The notes: generated from the sequence alone by a model not told the origin. A stretch of DNA of 64,000 bases from Craterostigma plantagineum (GCA_027422505.1 JAPQWV010000682.1:124001-188000), one strand, 5' to 3'. Positions 46,164 to 58,749 are shown, counted from the stretch's first letter. Numbers and translations: made by a program.

Positions 46164-48309
46164 TGGTCGCGTCGAAAACGGCCAAAATAAATTATCACCT
46201 TTATTCACAAAATATTTATAGCGAAAATAGGGATCGTCTCCACAGGAAAATGGTCGATTTATTTCTAATTTTAAGTTCGATCGATAAAAACAATAATAAT
46301 AATAATATTTATAATAATATTAATATTAATATTAGGGGGAGGGGGTTTTGTTGACAAAATTTTTACAACGGTAACTGAGAAGATCGAAACGAAGAACGAT
46401 TAAATAGTAGTTGCTAAACATATTAATCAAAGCGTATATGAAATTAATCGACATATTGAACTGAATAAATATAAGCTTACAACCGTGTAATGCGACCTTG
46501 TTTGTAAATTCTCGCACAAACAACACATCAAACGTTTCGCTTTATCAAACGATAATAAAAGGTAACAGAACTATTTCGATATGCTTCCCACGTGTGAAGA
46601 CTTATATCATAAATGACTTATAATATAAAAAGTTGAAATGTCGAACAACTAGAAAAGTGAAGCAATAGTTCTTAAAATGAGAAAGGGCAAAATCGAACTC
46701 TCACACTCGTCTCTCTTTCTCAATCACTCTGCTCTCACATCATCTCTCCCCACTCACGCTCAAACTCTGCTACACTATGGAAATAAAAATACGAAGATGG
46801 AACATCTCTCTCAATCGCTTGCACCTATGGGTTCTCTCTCAAGAAAGAAAATGAAAACAGGAAAATGAAGCAGAAGTACCAATAAAACTACAGCTTTATT
46901 CTACTTGGTCGCGTCGAAAACGGCCAAAAATATATTAATCACCTTATTCACTAAACATTAGTATAGCGACAGTAGGGATCGTCTCCACAGGAAAATGGTT
47001 GATTTACTTCTAATTTCAAACTTGATCGATAATAATAATAATAATGATATTAATAATATTAATAATGATAGTAATATTATTAATAATAATAACTGTAGTA
47101 ATAATAATAAGGATAATAATAATGTTAAATAAATATTAATAGTGAGGAGGGTGGTTTGATTATAATTTTTAACGCAAAATTGAACGAGAATAAATATCGG
47201 AATGACAATGATAATATAATAGTCGCTAAACATTTTAATCAAAAGCGTATAAAATTATATTTATATTGATGATGGAAAACCAATAATAATAATAATAAGC
47301 TTATGACCGTGTGAATTATAAATCCGTATGCAACTTATCTCTTTCCACACAAAGCTTACCTCAAACCAACAATTGGCTTAGTCCTCGAGAATTAGCACCA
47401 AAAGAATGAATCGTTCTTGCTTTGATTAGAAATCATTACTAGGAAAAGAAAGCTTTAATATTGAAAGTACTGAAAGAAGGAAAACTCACAGCAACTATGG
47501 AAAAACAAAAGCAGTTCTTAAAATGAGAAGGAATCGATCTCCTCACAGTTCTCCTCAATTTCTAATGCTCTCTCGCATCATCTACCCTCATCACATGCTT
47601 GGTCTCTCATTCAAACTCTCTACCACACTCTTAATAAAAACATAACGATGAAATTACTAATCTATCTCACAGACTTCTTCGTGGTTCCTCTCAATAAAGA
47701 TAAGAAAAAATGAAAGCAGAAATCGACACCACAGGAAATGAAAACAGCAGTACCAAAAACACTAAAGCCCTCTTCTTTTTTTTTTTTCTCCCTCTGTTGA
47801 GTTTAGCTCTATTTATAGACGCTTGAAGCGAAGTGGACAAACATCTTCTCAGTCGTTGTGTCCTTGCGCAGCCCTTTGAATGCCTTGAGCAGTGTGCTTG
47901 ATCTTGAGCCGTTCCTTGATGTAAGATGTTTCCTAATTTTCTTATCTCGGCCGTCAAGAGCAGTCCTTCAATCTTGTCGATTCTATTTTCTTCTTGCACA
48001 GCCGTCTAAAATCCACACCAAGCAGCCCAAAATCGTATATATGATGCGTTATTAGATCTGATCTTATCTTGGATAGTAGTTGGTTGCAACTTGGCATGTG
48101 ATTGGTCAAGATCCATATGCTGTCGTTCCTTTCGTTTCTTGAATTTGCTGGTCAACTCCTTATGTTAATGAAAGGAAAGTGATACTTTTGGCTCCATGTG
48201 TGTGGCTTTCAATTATCGCTATCAAGCCAAATAAGATAATAAGTAGCACAATATATGTTAAACTTGAAAACAATATAAGCTCAAATATGGTATAAATTAT
48301 TATCTATCA
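46164..48309 (-). repeat. 5' LTR of second gypsy, with internal tandem duplication
   Basis: In element orientation it starts TGATAGATAATAATTTATACC at 48309 and ends GCGACCA at 46164, four bases before the primer-binding site. The segment starting TGGTCGCGTCGAAAACGG at 46164 recurs at about 46908, and a 'GGGATCGTCTCCACAGGAAA' block occurs in both, so the downstream half is tandemly duplicated with diverged AAT-rich interiors. Confidence 0.75.
47805..47818 (-). promoter_or_regulatory. LTR TATA box
   Basis: The reverse strand reads CTATAAATAGAGC about 500 bases into the LTR, a strong plant TATA match that fits the U3/R boundary. Confidence 0.65.
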
Positions 48310-48444
48310 CTACTCGATATGACTCGGCCACACTAAAAAAAAAACATAAAGATGAAAGTTGCGACATTAATCTCTCACAGACCTCTCTTTTCACTCTGTA
48401 ATATAAAATGAAACACGATGAAAGGGAATAATCTCTCACAGACC
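48310..48444. other. Junction between gypsy LTR and right arm
   Basis: Contains a direct repeat AATCTCTCACAGACCTCTC at about 48370-48388 and 48430-48448, close to LTR sequence at about 47660-47680. The right arm begins inside the second copy. This is probably an LTR-derived scrap at the rearrangement breakpoint. Confidence 0.6.
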
Positions 48445-48759
48445 TCTCAGGCATGTTGTAATCGCTGAAGACAAGATTGAACTTCACAGCCTGTTTGATT
48501 TTTTTCCAACAATCTATTAGCACGGTAAATCATAAAGTCGTTATGATATCATTATGACTCTTGGAAACCTGATTCTTGTCACGATTTTGTTTCGACATAG
48601 TTTCATCCGCTTTGGCCCATCGCTAGAATCCACTGCAATTTCTTTGTTAACTCCAAAAAGGGGGAAAAAATTAGAAAAGACCATATTTGCAGTTACGGTA
48701 TCGTATCAGAATATTTCGGGGAAATTAAGGAACGGACTGTAATATGGTATCTATATGAA

Positions 48760-51700
48760 ATGATTTCATCGATTCGGCTTTTGATAGAACTTAGAATAAT
48801 GCTTTCGTGCGCAAGACTCTGTAGTCCATATAAATCGTCGCACCTACTTAGACTTGTATCCACAACTGGCAATGATAAAAATGCGTTCTTTTCTTCTCTG
48901 AGACTTCTCCACAAACGCACACAATCAAGGAAGCTCTTTGCAGATAACCCACGTTTTCTCGCACCTTCTTTATCGACGTCTTCGGAGATGGGCTCTGTTT
49001 CAGTGTTCAACGAACCCCTTTCGTATCCTTCGGCACGCCGCGACGAGTCTGTGGTTGAGAATTATCACGGTGTTATGGTAGCTGACCCATATAGATGGTA
49101 ACGGCTTGTTTTGTCCCCTTTAAACCTTTTAATTTATCGCTTGCATTAGTTTGAATTGTGTTGGATTGAACTCCAATCCAATTGGGTTTTATTATTTTCT
49201 GTTGCTCGCTACCGTCGTAATGCTTTTTTAGCTGTGGGCATATGCATTGCTGATGGACTTATCTTCAGCTGACATTTATCTGTATATGAGATTTGATTGA
49301 TGAATTCGAAAATTACTGTTGATAGGTTAGAGGATCCTGACTCTGCAGAGACAAAGGAGTTTGTCGAGAAACAAATGCATTTGACAGAGTCTGTTCTGAA
49401 GACTTGTGACATTAGGGATAAGCTCCGCGAAAAGCTTACTGAGTTATTTGATTTTCCGAAGTACAATGCTCCATTTAGGGCAGGCGACAAGTACTTCTAC
49501 TTTCACAATACGGGCTTACAGCCGCAGAAAGTCCTTTACGTTCAGGTTCTTGATTTTACGTCTTTGAACTGTAAATTTGGTATTTTTATTGCGTCCCCAT
49601 GTCTCGAAGCAGAGTTTTAATGTCTTTGCAGGATAGTTTGGAGGGTGAACCTGAGATTTTGCTCGATCCAAACACATTAAGCGAGGATGGGACTGTAGCT
49701 TTAAGTGAGTATGAAGTTAGTGAAGATGCCAAGTACCTGGCTTATGGCACTAGTTCAAGTGGAAGTGATTGGGTCACTGTTAAGTTATGAGGATCGATGA
49801 TAAAGGAACAGAGCCCGATACCATTTCTTGGGTAAAGATACCCTTCTTCAATATGCATGCTACTGAGCTTCTGTGAAGAACTTATTATTAAGCTATATCT
49901 TCTAATTGCAGGTGAAGTTTTCTAGTATCAGTTGGACACATGATAGCAAAGGTTTTTTCTACAGCCGCTATCCGCTCCTTTGTAAGTCTTCGAATTTCTG
50001 GCATTTTGTGACCAGTCAAGAAAAGGGAAAAACATGTTGAAATTTTGGCCTAAATTGTTGTGAATGATAGTGTCGCTTGTAAATTCTACTCAGTTCTTAC
50101 TTCTTTAGTTTGTTTTTAAAGGGATGGAGATAATTTAGACGCTGGAACAGAGACTCATGCGAACTTACATCATGAACTGTATTATCATTTCTTGGGCACC
50201 GATCAGTCCGAAGATGTCTTATGTTGGCGGGACCCAGACAATCCTAAACACACACGTTCTGGTTATGTCACAGAAGATGGGAAGGTTATGAATATACGAT
50301 AAAACATTGTCACTGTCGGGGAATATGTTTTCGGCTTGCGTGTACTTAATGTTTGTTTGTTTGTTATTTCTTTCAGTATCTTCTTCTGCATATCTCGGAA
50401 AACTGTGACCCTGTGGACAAGATTTATTACTGTGACCTCTCAACCCTCCCCAAAGGCCTCGAAGGCTATAAAGGGTCAAACGAATTGCTCCCCTTTGTGA
50501 AGCTCGTCGACTCATTCGAAGCTTACTATAGCTACGTAGCCAATGACGACACGGTTTTCACATTCAGAACCAATAAAGACGCTCCGAGGTACAAGCTTGT
50601 CCGCGTCGATCTGAGACAACCTAGTTCTTGGACCGAAGTGCTGCCTGAAGCTAATAAGGACGTTCTTGAATCTGTCACGGCGGTAAACAAAGATCAGATA
50701 GTAGTCAATTACATGAGCGATGTGAAGAACGTTCTGCAGATAAGAGACTTGAAAACTGGTGCCCTCGTGCGCAATTTGCCACTGGATATTGGCTCAGTTA
50801 CTGAGATATCTTGCAGGCGTAAAGACAACCTAGTATTTCTCGGCTTCACTAGCTTCCTTCTCCCAGGAATCATATACGCGTGCAACTTGGAAAGCGAAGG
50901 TGAGGACATGAAAATCTTCAGAGAAATAGTTGTGCCTGGCTTTAACAGGTCTGAATTTGAAGTCACTCAGGTAATTTCGAGCCATCAAATCTACATCTCC
51001 ATCATAGTTACTTCCATCAATGATTTTATACGTACAATCCCTTTTTTTCAGGTTTTTGTTACTAGCAAAGATGGCACTAAAATCCCGACATTCATAGTCA
51101 CAAGAAAGGGCATGGCGCTCGATGGTTCGCACCCTTGTCTCTCTACGGTTACGGTGGCTTTAACATCAGCATCACACCGTATTTTACTCCTACGCGTATC
51201 GTTCTTGCGAAGCACTTAGATGTCGTCTACTGCATAGCAAACATACGCGGAGGAGGCGAATACGGAGAAGAATGGCACAAGGCTGGCGCACTTTCGAAGA
51301 ACAGAATTGCTTCGACGATTTCATATCGGCTGCTGAGTACTTAGTCTCCGCTGGCTATACGCAGCCTAAGAAGCTTTGCATCGAAGGTGGTAGCAATGGA
51401 GGTTTGCTCGTTGGAGCTTGCATTAATCAGGTGCTCACACACACACACACACGCTTTTCTAAACACAATTTGTATTCATCATCTTGTTGTGTTTTGCAGA
51501 GGCCTGATCTTTTCGGATGTGCTTTAGCTCATGTTGGCGTTATGGACATGCTAAGGTTTCACAAATTTACTATCGGTAAGGCTTCCCCTCTTTTCTTTTC
51601 TTTTCTTTTCTTCATTTTTCAAAGATTTTTCGGTTTCATTTCGATATTTCCTCCCAACAAACTAGGCCATGCATGGACATCAGACTATGGATGCTCTGAT

Positions 51701-52351
51701 AAGGAAGAAGAGTTCAACTGGCTTATAAAGTGAGCATCTTTAACGTATATAACATCAAATTCGATCGATCCAAGCTGTTCAAGTTCGTAAGATCTGATTT
51801 TCTTTTTTGTATTTACTCGGTGGATTAGGTACTCACCGTTGCACAACGTAAAAAGACCGTGGGACGAAAAAGCTTCTGATAAACCATTCAGTATCCATCG
51901 ACCATGCTCTTAACAGCCGACCACGACGATAGAGTTGTCCCACTCCATTCCCTGAAGCTCTTGGCTGTAAGTATCCTTTCCCCCATTGTCAAATATTCGG
52001 TAGCATCTTAGTTGCATGCAAAACGATATAAACGAATATTATGAATCTGATGTATAGTTCTTTAAATTTCTCGCTAGACGATGCAATATGTTCTGTGTAC
52101 AAGCTTAGAGAACAGCCCTCAGACAAATCCCATCATCGGACGCATCGAACAGAAAGCTGGCATGGCGCTGGAATGCCTACCCAGAAAATTGTAAATTTTC
52201 TTTCTGTTTTTCTTTTTTCTTTTTCGTTCCAACAACAATGAGAATGGTTTTCAACTCACCTTTTCTGTATTGGGCTTTTTTATAGATCGATGAAGCTGTG
52301 GATAAGTATGCGTTCATGGCGAAGGTCGTCGATGCACCATGGAGTGATTAG
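48760..52351 (+). pseudogene. Prolyl oligopeptidase, right copy, six single-base deletions
   Basis: Same 12-exon gene as at 25216-28805, with GT-AG junctions preserved. Compared with the left copy, single bases are missing at about 49783 (exon 3), 49971 (exon 4), 51140 and 51298 (exon 7), 51883 (exon 10) and 52161 (exon 11). The last removes one base of the catalytic His codon, giving AAAGCTGGCATGGC instead of AAAGCTGGTCATGGC. Ser in GGSNGG and Asp in ADHDDRV can still be read in their local frames. As written the copy cannot make an active enzyme. Because every change is a one-base loss, mostly in short base runs, sequencing error in this arm is a real alternative. Confidence 0.85.
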
Positions 52352-52609
52352 ATTAGATTTGATTCTACGTATCATGGATTCAAATTCTTGAACTTTATGA
52401 AGGCGAAGAATTATCAGAACCATATTGCTCTTTACCTTTTAGTCTCTTCTTTGAAATAATATATTAATTAAAGCTATGACTTTAAAGTTTAAACAAGTCA
52501 GGTGCTTAGATTGTCTTGTAGTCTCACTCTCACCAACCACTCTTTTTTATATCCCGCCCATAAACAAGATTGTTTCACTTCCAATTCCACTCACCAATCT
52601 TAACGCTTG

Positions 52610-52644
<35 letters not shown>

Positions 52645-52657
52645 AAGAGATAAGAAA

Positions 52658-54473
52658 ATGGAAAACACAAGAGTTGACTCCATTGAAGAAACAGCAGGGA
52701 AACCCATAAGGTGTCGAGGTAAGGCTCAATTACTGTTCTTCTTGGAATGTTGTATAAGCTCATCTTTTGTGTGTCTACTTGAAAAGCTGCGGTGGCTAGA
52801 AAGGCAGGAGGGCCGCTTGTGATCGAGGAAATATTCGTCCACCCACCAAAATCCCAGGAAATCCGAGTCAAGATCATATGCACTTCTCTCTGTTACAGCG
52901 ATTACACCTTCCTAAACTTGAAAGTATGTTTATCTAGTTCAAGATTGCTGCTTTTGTACCATTTTCGCTTCCCCATTTGCTTCGATTCTTGTGCAGGAAT
53001 TTCCAGGATGTTTTCCGAGGATTCTGGGCCATGAATCTGTCGGGTAGTAAACATACGATGTGCTTACATAATTTTGTTTTTTTTTTCCTTCCATATCTGT
53101 GGCTAATCTGCTGTAATTTCTGGACCCAAAAACTGTTGTGGAGAGCATTGGCGAAGGTGTAACTGAGTTCGTAAGAGGAGACGTAGTGATCCCAGTTTTC
53201 ATGTCAGATTGCGGGGAATGCAGAGATTGCATGTCCAAGAAAAGCAACTTATGTTCGAAATTCCCGTTTAAGGTCTCTCCATGGATGCACGATGGAACTA
53301 GCAGATTCACAGACCTCAAAGGAGATACTTTATACCATTTTCTTTCTGTGTCGAGCTTCGCTGAATACACTGTCCTTCACGTCTCTAACGCTGCAAAACT
53401 CGAACCTTCGATTCCTCCTAATAGGGCTTGCCTTTTGAGCTGTGGGGTTTCGACGGGTTAGAGATTAATCGAGCAAAAAAAAATACTCTTATGTATTGTT
53501 AGATAATATGAGGCAAATGTGTTTAATTTTATTACATTCTCGTTCAGGCGTTGGAGCTGCCTGGAAAGTTGCAGAGGTCGAAAAAGGGTCAACAGTTGCG
53601 ATATTCGGACTGGGATCGATTGGATTAGCGGTAAGAACTTGACGATTTTTTATTCATTTTTTTTTTCAATGTTAGGATTGATGAAGAGATTGCTTCGAAG
53701 GTTGCTGAGGGTTCAAGATTATGCGGTGCCTCGAGAATCACAGGCATCGATGTGAACCCAGAAAAATTCGAAACTGGTAAGGAGAGAACAAAAGAACCTC
53801 GTATTAAGTTTATCGACGTTTGTTTCCCTAATTCGATTTCAAATGCTTAGGTAAGAATTTGGAGTGACTGATTTCATCGATCCTAAAAGCTGCGGCGAGA
53901 AACGCTTGAGTGAGGTAATCGATCATACTTTTCATTACATTAAAATATATCAACTAAATGCTTGGTATAATTCATATATTTCTTACATAATGTACTCAAG
54001 CAGATAATCTCTGAGATGACGGATGGAGGAGCAGACTATTGCTTCGAATGCGTTGGAAAATCTTCGTTGGTCGAAGAAGCTTACGCCAGCTGCAGAAAGG
54101 TCTCTTATATCAATAGAATATACGTTAAAATTTTAAACGATTCATTTGTGTTTTTTCTTTTTTCTTACAGGGTTGGGGAAAGACGATAGTTCTTGGAGTA
54201 GATAAGCCTGGATCTCAACTGAAGCTCAGTTCCTTCGAAGTGCTTCATCACGGAAAGACTATAATGGGTTCTCTCTTCGGCGGCATAAAGCCAAAATCGG
54301 ACATACCCATCCTCACTAAGCGTTACCTCGACAAGGAATTGGAGCTCGATAAGTTTGTGACGCACGAGGTTGATTTCGAGGACGTAAATAGAGCTTTCGA
54401 TCTGTTAGTCGAAGGTAAGAGCCTTAGATGTGTGATTTGGATGGAGAAAATGAAATCATTTCTTAAACTTTGA
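52658..54473 (+). pseudogene. Alcohol dehydrogenase-like gene, right copy without insertion
   Basis: Uninterrupted version of the left ADH. Exon blocks from ATG 52658: MENTRVDSIEETAGKPIRC, then [18 protein letters not shown] and TSLCYSD, then FPRILGHES, then CGECRDC...LLSCGVST, then VAIFGLGSIGLA, FIDPKSCGEKRLSE, GGADYCFECVGKS, and the last exon ending MKSFLKL. One base is missing at about 53853 (AAG instead of AAAG after the acceptor), shifting the FGVTDF exon. The exon starting VVESIGEG is preceded by ACTG and not AG, as in the left copy. The family is zinc-dependent ADH; the substrate is unknown. A poly-A tract of about 32 bases lies just before the start. Confidence 0.75.
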
Positions 54474-54893
54474 GGAAAAAAAGGTTCCTATTTCTTCTAT
54501 GGCGCAAGGTTAAAACCAAAAAAAATTGATTTTTTTCTCAATGTTTTCTGACGTTTTCGATAAAACCTTTTTATTATAATATGCCCTTTTACGTACATAG
54601 ATCGAACTTTTGTTTGGAATTCTAATTAAGTTTCATTCTTGGATTAAGTTGCTAAGTACAAAGTCAATGATATGTTACTTCATTTCCCACATGTTGTTCG
54701 TAGTCTGTCGGGCTTTTGACATACGATGAGATTAATAACATGGACTCGCCTGTAATGAAGGAAAATTTTATGAGAACATCATTGTTACAGACCAATGCAT
54801 GTGTATATGGAGCCGTATACCACCGTCCTTGATTAGTACAAGTTTTCACTAAAATCTAGAAAAAAAGAATTAATAAAAGATCTTTAGATTTTC

Positions 54894-55802
54894 TTAATGA
54901 TCAGTAAGTACATTAAGAAGCGAAACCCTACAGTGAACTAATTGCCTGAACAATCTCTCTAATACACCCTCAAATCTTTCGATGGAGGCTACGACACTTT
55001 CAAGACTTGTCTGAACTGTCCGCACATCGTTAATCCCTGCTACGTTTAGCCTCATCTTCTCTTGCAAAGAAATTAAAGAAAAATCTACATTTTCAACCTC
55101 ATTACTGATACTATTCACATCGACAGCAGAAGATTTCGCAAGAGCCATCTTTGAGACCAAAGACCATCCTCCGCTAGGCTTGGCTTTCGAGCAAGAAACG
55201 AACGCCAAAACAGTCTTCAAGACGTCGTTCGAAATCCCAGAAACTTCTTTAACCAATGTAATGAAATCACCATCATCATGACCATCTTCGTTCGTCGATG
55301 GAGTAGAAGTACTACTGCTATCAAAACGTTTTGTGCTTTTGATTATCTTCGCTATATCTTTCTTCATCTTCTTCCTAAAGCTAAAATACCCAGAGATATC
55401 ATCCTTACACTCCATGGCCTTGCGGCGCATCGAGGATTGAAGGGCATGAACGTTCTCTTTGAATGTAAGAAGAAGATCTCTAGTTTTGCTGCATGTATCG
55501 AGTATCTGTACGGATTGATCAAGCGATTCCTCGAGCGATTTGATCCCATCTCTACAAACAAGTGCTTGCTGAGAACCTTGAGATTTCAAAAGCTCTTGGA
55601 TTGAATCGTAGAGTTGAACAAGTCCAAGAATCCTAGATTCAATGGACTCAGAGCTTGCAGTACTACGATGTAATGAGTAATATTCTTGGAAAGATCTGAG
55701 CTTTTTAAGCTCACTGTTTACGCTGTCAGTGGGATTGTTGATGGGGCGCAATCTTGAAGGCAAGCTAATGGATCTTAACTTGATTTGAGAAGTAATCGCC
55801 AT
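54894..55802 (-). CDS. DUF241 family protein, right-arm copy
   Basis: Single exon, 302 aa, differing from the copy at 13393-14301 at four residues. The N-terminal SLPSRLRPIN signature, TRDLLLTFKENV and FRKKMKKDIAKIIK are all kept. This copy has its original promoter: a TATA box (reverse strand, 55869-55876), then the undisturbed LINE target sequence and the ancestral upstream DNA. It is probably the normally regulated member of the pair. Confidence 0.85.
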   Translation of the reverse strand: MAITSQIKLRSISLPSRLRPINNPTDSVNSELKKLRSFQEYYSLHRSTASSESIESRILGLVQLYDSIQELLKSQGSQQALVCRDGIKSLEESLDQSVQILDTCSKTRDLLLTFKENVHALQSSMRRKAMECKDDISGYFSFRKKMKKDIAKIIKSTKRFDSSSTSTPSTNEDGHDDGDFITLVKEVSGISNDVLKTVLAFVSCSKAKPSGGWSLVSKMALAKSSAVDVNSISNEVENVDFSLISLQEKMRLNVAGINDVRTVQTSLESVVASIERFEGVLERLFRQLVHCRVSLLNVLTDH

Positions 55803-55868
55803 TTACATTGCTTCTTTTGTTTTATGCTTTGGTTCTTTGGCTTATTGGCTTTGATTATTCTGCTCGTG

Positions 55869-55876
55869 TATTTATA
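55869..55876 (-). promoter_or_regulatory. TATA box of right DUF241 gene
   Basis: TATAAATA on the reverse strand, 67 bases before the start codon. The single unoccupied LINE target sequence lies directly upstream (about 55883-55900). Confidence 0.7.
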
Positions 55877-56870
55877 GGGACATGTTCTGTCCCAAGAATT
55901 GAATTTACATGTGGGAGCGAATTAATATATTCGTCGTATAACTGAGATGCAATTTTTAATTTCATTGGGGTGGTTGCATGTGGCAGCAAAGGAGACAAGC
56001 TAGCCATTGCTGGTCTAGTACGTGGACGCCATGCAGATTCTTCAATTGATAAATAAAATAAAACAGCATATTCTATAGTAGTTGAATTTTTTAATTTTTT
56101 TAATATTTACGAAGACAGTATGTATATTATATCTATCGACCAGCTACGTCCTAGCTAAATGACAGGAATGGCTAATTTATCAATTTGGAATTTGGGATTA
56201 CATCCAACCGTGGCGAGTTGGGAAATCTATGGCCCATGATTATAGTGACGTATTTGATATCATTTATATTTGTTATAGAAATAAAGAACCGTTTTGTTTG
56301 ACACAGAACCTCATGAGTCATGATTGGCTCCTTCGCTGCCACCATTTTGTTTTTCAAAATATAATAAATCCAACATAAAGGTGTCACATTTTTCATTATT
56401 TATACGGGTATGCAGATAATGCCTATTTGGATAAAACTTACACATCAGTGCCTATGTCAGAAATTTTTAAGGATATGTACTCGATGTAATTTTTACCAGT
56501 CTCTTCAGTCATGTCGTACCTTCCTGTGTGTATTGCATATCATAACACGTTAATATAGGGTACCTCGGCGCACCTAATGTGTAAATAAGGCGTACCTAAA
56601 TGTGCTAATACGGGGTACCATTTTCTAAACGTACTATGTACCACAATACGTTGATATAGGGTGCCCAAATGTGTTGTATGGCGTACCTGCGGCGGATCGG
56701 TTACCTATCTAAAAAAATTTATTCTGTTAAGTATCTACATATAAAAAAATGCTGACAGGGTACTAAATTACAAGTTTTTTCACAGGGAATATTTGTGTGT
56801 AAAGACCCCATATTGATATTCGACTCAACTAATCAATTTCATAAATAATATGCTCAAAATTGTTTATTTC

Positions 56871-57050
56871 TAATCGCAACCCACGGTGGGGTCCCCCTAG
56901 GGACTAGGTACACACGCCCAAATTTACCTAACACGTTAGTCATTGAATAATACCCCATGGGGACTACTCAAGAATTCGTGGGAGGAAAGATTCGACCACC
57001 TAACCCATAAATTCATAAAGCCTTCTCCTTGACCACTAGACCAACGCCTC
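56871..57050 (-). mobile_element. tRNA-derived SINE, right-arm copy
   Basis: Mirror of 5601-5782, with the same A- and B-box-like words on the reverse strand. It was present before the inverted duplication. Confidence 0.6.
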
Positions 57051-57106
57051 TTTAACAGGTATTACTAAGGTTCAACAAGCATATTAACTGTAAATCAATA
57101 AGATTC

Positions 57107-58749
57107 ATCAAAGAAAAGTTCCTCGGATAATATCTCTTCTTACAAATTGTACGGAGAGAGAAAGGGAGACTCGATACGGACACAACACGGACATGTAATT
57201 CTTATACTTGACAGGGAAACCGTGACACCTCGCCACCTCGACGGAACCGCTCACCATTCGATAGTAAACTATCGTCCTTAAAACAAGAGAACGACAACGA
57301 GGGGATCGCAAGGAATAAACGCCTCAAACGCAGATTCCAATGAGTATTCATCGCCAGACGAAACACGTTCGAGTCGCTCATCGCCTCTTTGATCTCCGTC
57401 AACAAGAAATCGAGGCCCACCGAACGCAGCAACACCCACTCTCCATCTCTAATGGTTGTCGAGCGCTTGTACCCTCCTCCTTTACCCTTCTTCGGTAGCA
57501 TCCATATCTCCATGTTCTTCGTTGTAATAGAACCGTACAGCATAACGTCGTCCGCCGATTGACCGTAAGCCGTGGAAATCGCAACATCATCGTCGTCTTG
57601 CCTGAAAGTAAGGTTGCAAACGGAACGAATAAATCAACTCCGTATTATATTTGATTTGATAATGTATTCGAATATATTGGCGAACATTTGAATTCGAGTA
57701 CTTTTTTTTTTAAGAAGCACGTCTTTAAAAAAGAAACAAATAATAATGCAAGCAAAAGTACTAGCTAGTGAATGAAGTAAACTGTTTTACGACATACATG
57801 AACAACTTTTTTCGGGGGGAGGGGTTGCATGCATAATATTACCAAAGCATTATCATTGGTTCAACCGATACATCATACGAAACGTAATTCATACCATATA
57901 TTTCTTCTAATCACTTCAATCGAAAAAAAAATTGATTCATTTGCAACCCAACCTGTAAGGAAACGGCACGCCGACAAACTGCACGTGGTTGTCCCCGTCC
58001 TCGGGATCGTACATCAAAATCTTGTAGCTCGACGTCGACGCCGTCAACACCAAGGGCTGGTCGAGCCGATTCTCGAACATGTGATCGCACTCGGTGCACG
58101 CCATCGTCGACTCGCACCACTCTCGGGTCTTCGAGGAGTAGGTCTCGACCGCCATCGTGGGGCCGTCGTCGGAAAGTATCCCGACCCTTACGACTATATA
58201 ATTCGCCGCGAGCTTGCCACGCACTTCTGTGGTGATGCCTTCGCACGCCAAGGCGACCGAAGTTGGCGGTAATAACTGTTTTTAGGGTTCGGCGGGACCG
58301 TAATCCACCTCTTAGTCACGGGGTTCAGCAGGTGCAACTCCCCAGGTCCATTGCTGCAATTCGCGCGATATTGGCTGAAGAGCAGAATACCATTGGAGGA
58401 GTTGACCAAGTGTTCTAGATTTCGCCTACGAGGCAGGTTTTTTAGGAAATCGAGGTTTCCGTGAGTAGGGAGGATGGACATGATGGGTGGTGTTCTTGAA
58501 TGGTAAGCGAATCTGATTTGTCCGATTAAATTTTTGGAACAAGGCGATTATCGGAGGATTAGCGCTGCTGATCGTTTTGTTGCTCCTTCTCAGTTAGCCG
58601 TACGTCAGCTGAAAGAAGGGATCGTAGACGAGGTTGTTCCATCTCTTCGACGTGAATCTGCATCTGAGAACGGGTTTTGGGGGCAAACGGTACAATATCT
58701 CCATCAACAGATCATACATCGCTGCCCTCCATTAAGATTTCAGCACTAG
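57107..58749 (-). pseudogene. Second F-box copy, decayed, right arm
   Basis: Mirror of 3890-5542 with the same early frameshifts and the same 351 bp GT-AG segment (57602-57952). Near 57225 the two arms differ slightly (the left arm has GAGGTGCACGG, the right GAGGTGTCACGG), changing the local frame. It is not expected to make a full F-box protein. Confidence 0.83.
57602..57952 (-). other. Intron-like insertion, right-arm copy
   Basis: Mirror of 4700-5050: 351 bp, GT at 57952 and AG at 57602, with GGTTGCAAA-type inverted ends. Confidence 0.6.

Larger units (their letters stand above)
42466..48309 (-). mobile_element. Second gypsy element, deletion derivative with 5' LTR
   Basis: Reverse-oriented relative of the element at 15334-23706. 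The 3' region (42466-43440) matches 16497-18340 without the hAT insertion. Integrase is gone: 43440 jumps to sequence matching about 19640. RT is also gone: about 43650 jumps to sequence matching about 21297. Protease and gag (43660-46081) remain, full of single-base losses. The tRNA-Asp primer site at about 46140-46158 is followed by a long LTR (46164-48309). The 3' LTR is missing. Confidence 0.85.

Noticed and set aside
47858..48055. 65 aa frame in the gypsy LTR
   Set aside because: It lies in LTR sequence, with no conserved protein.
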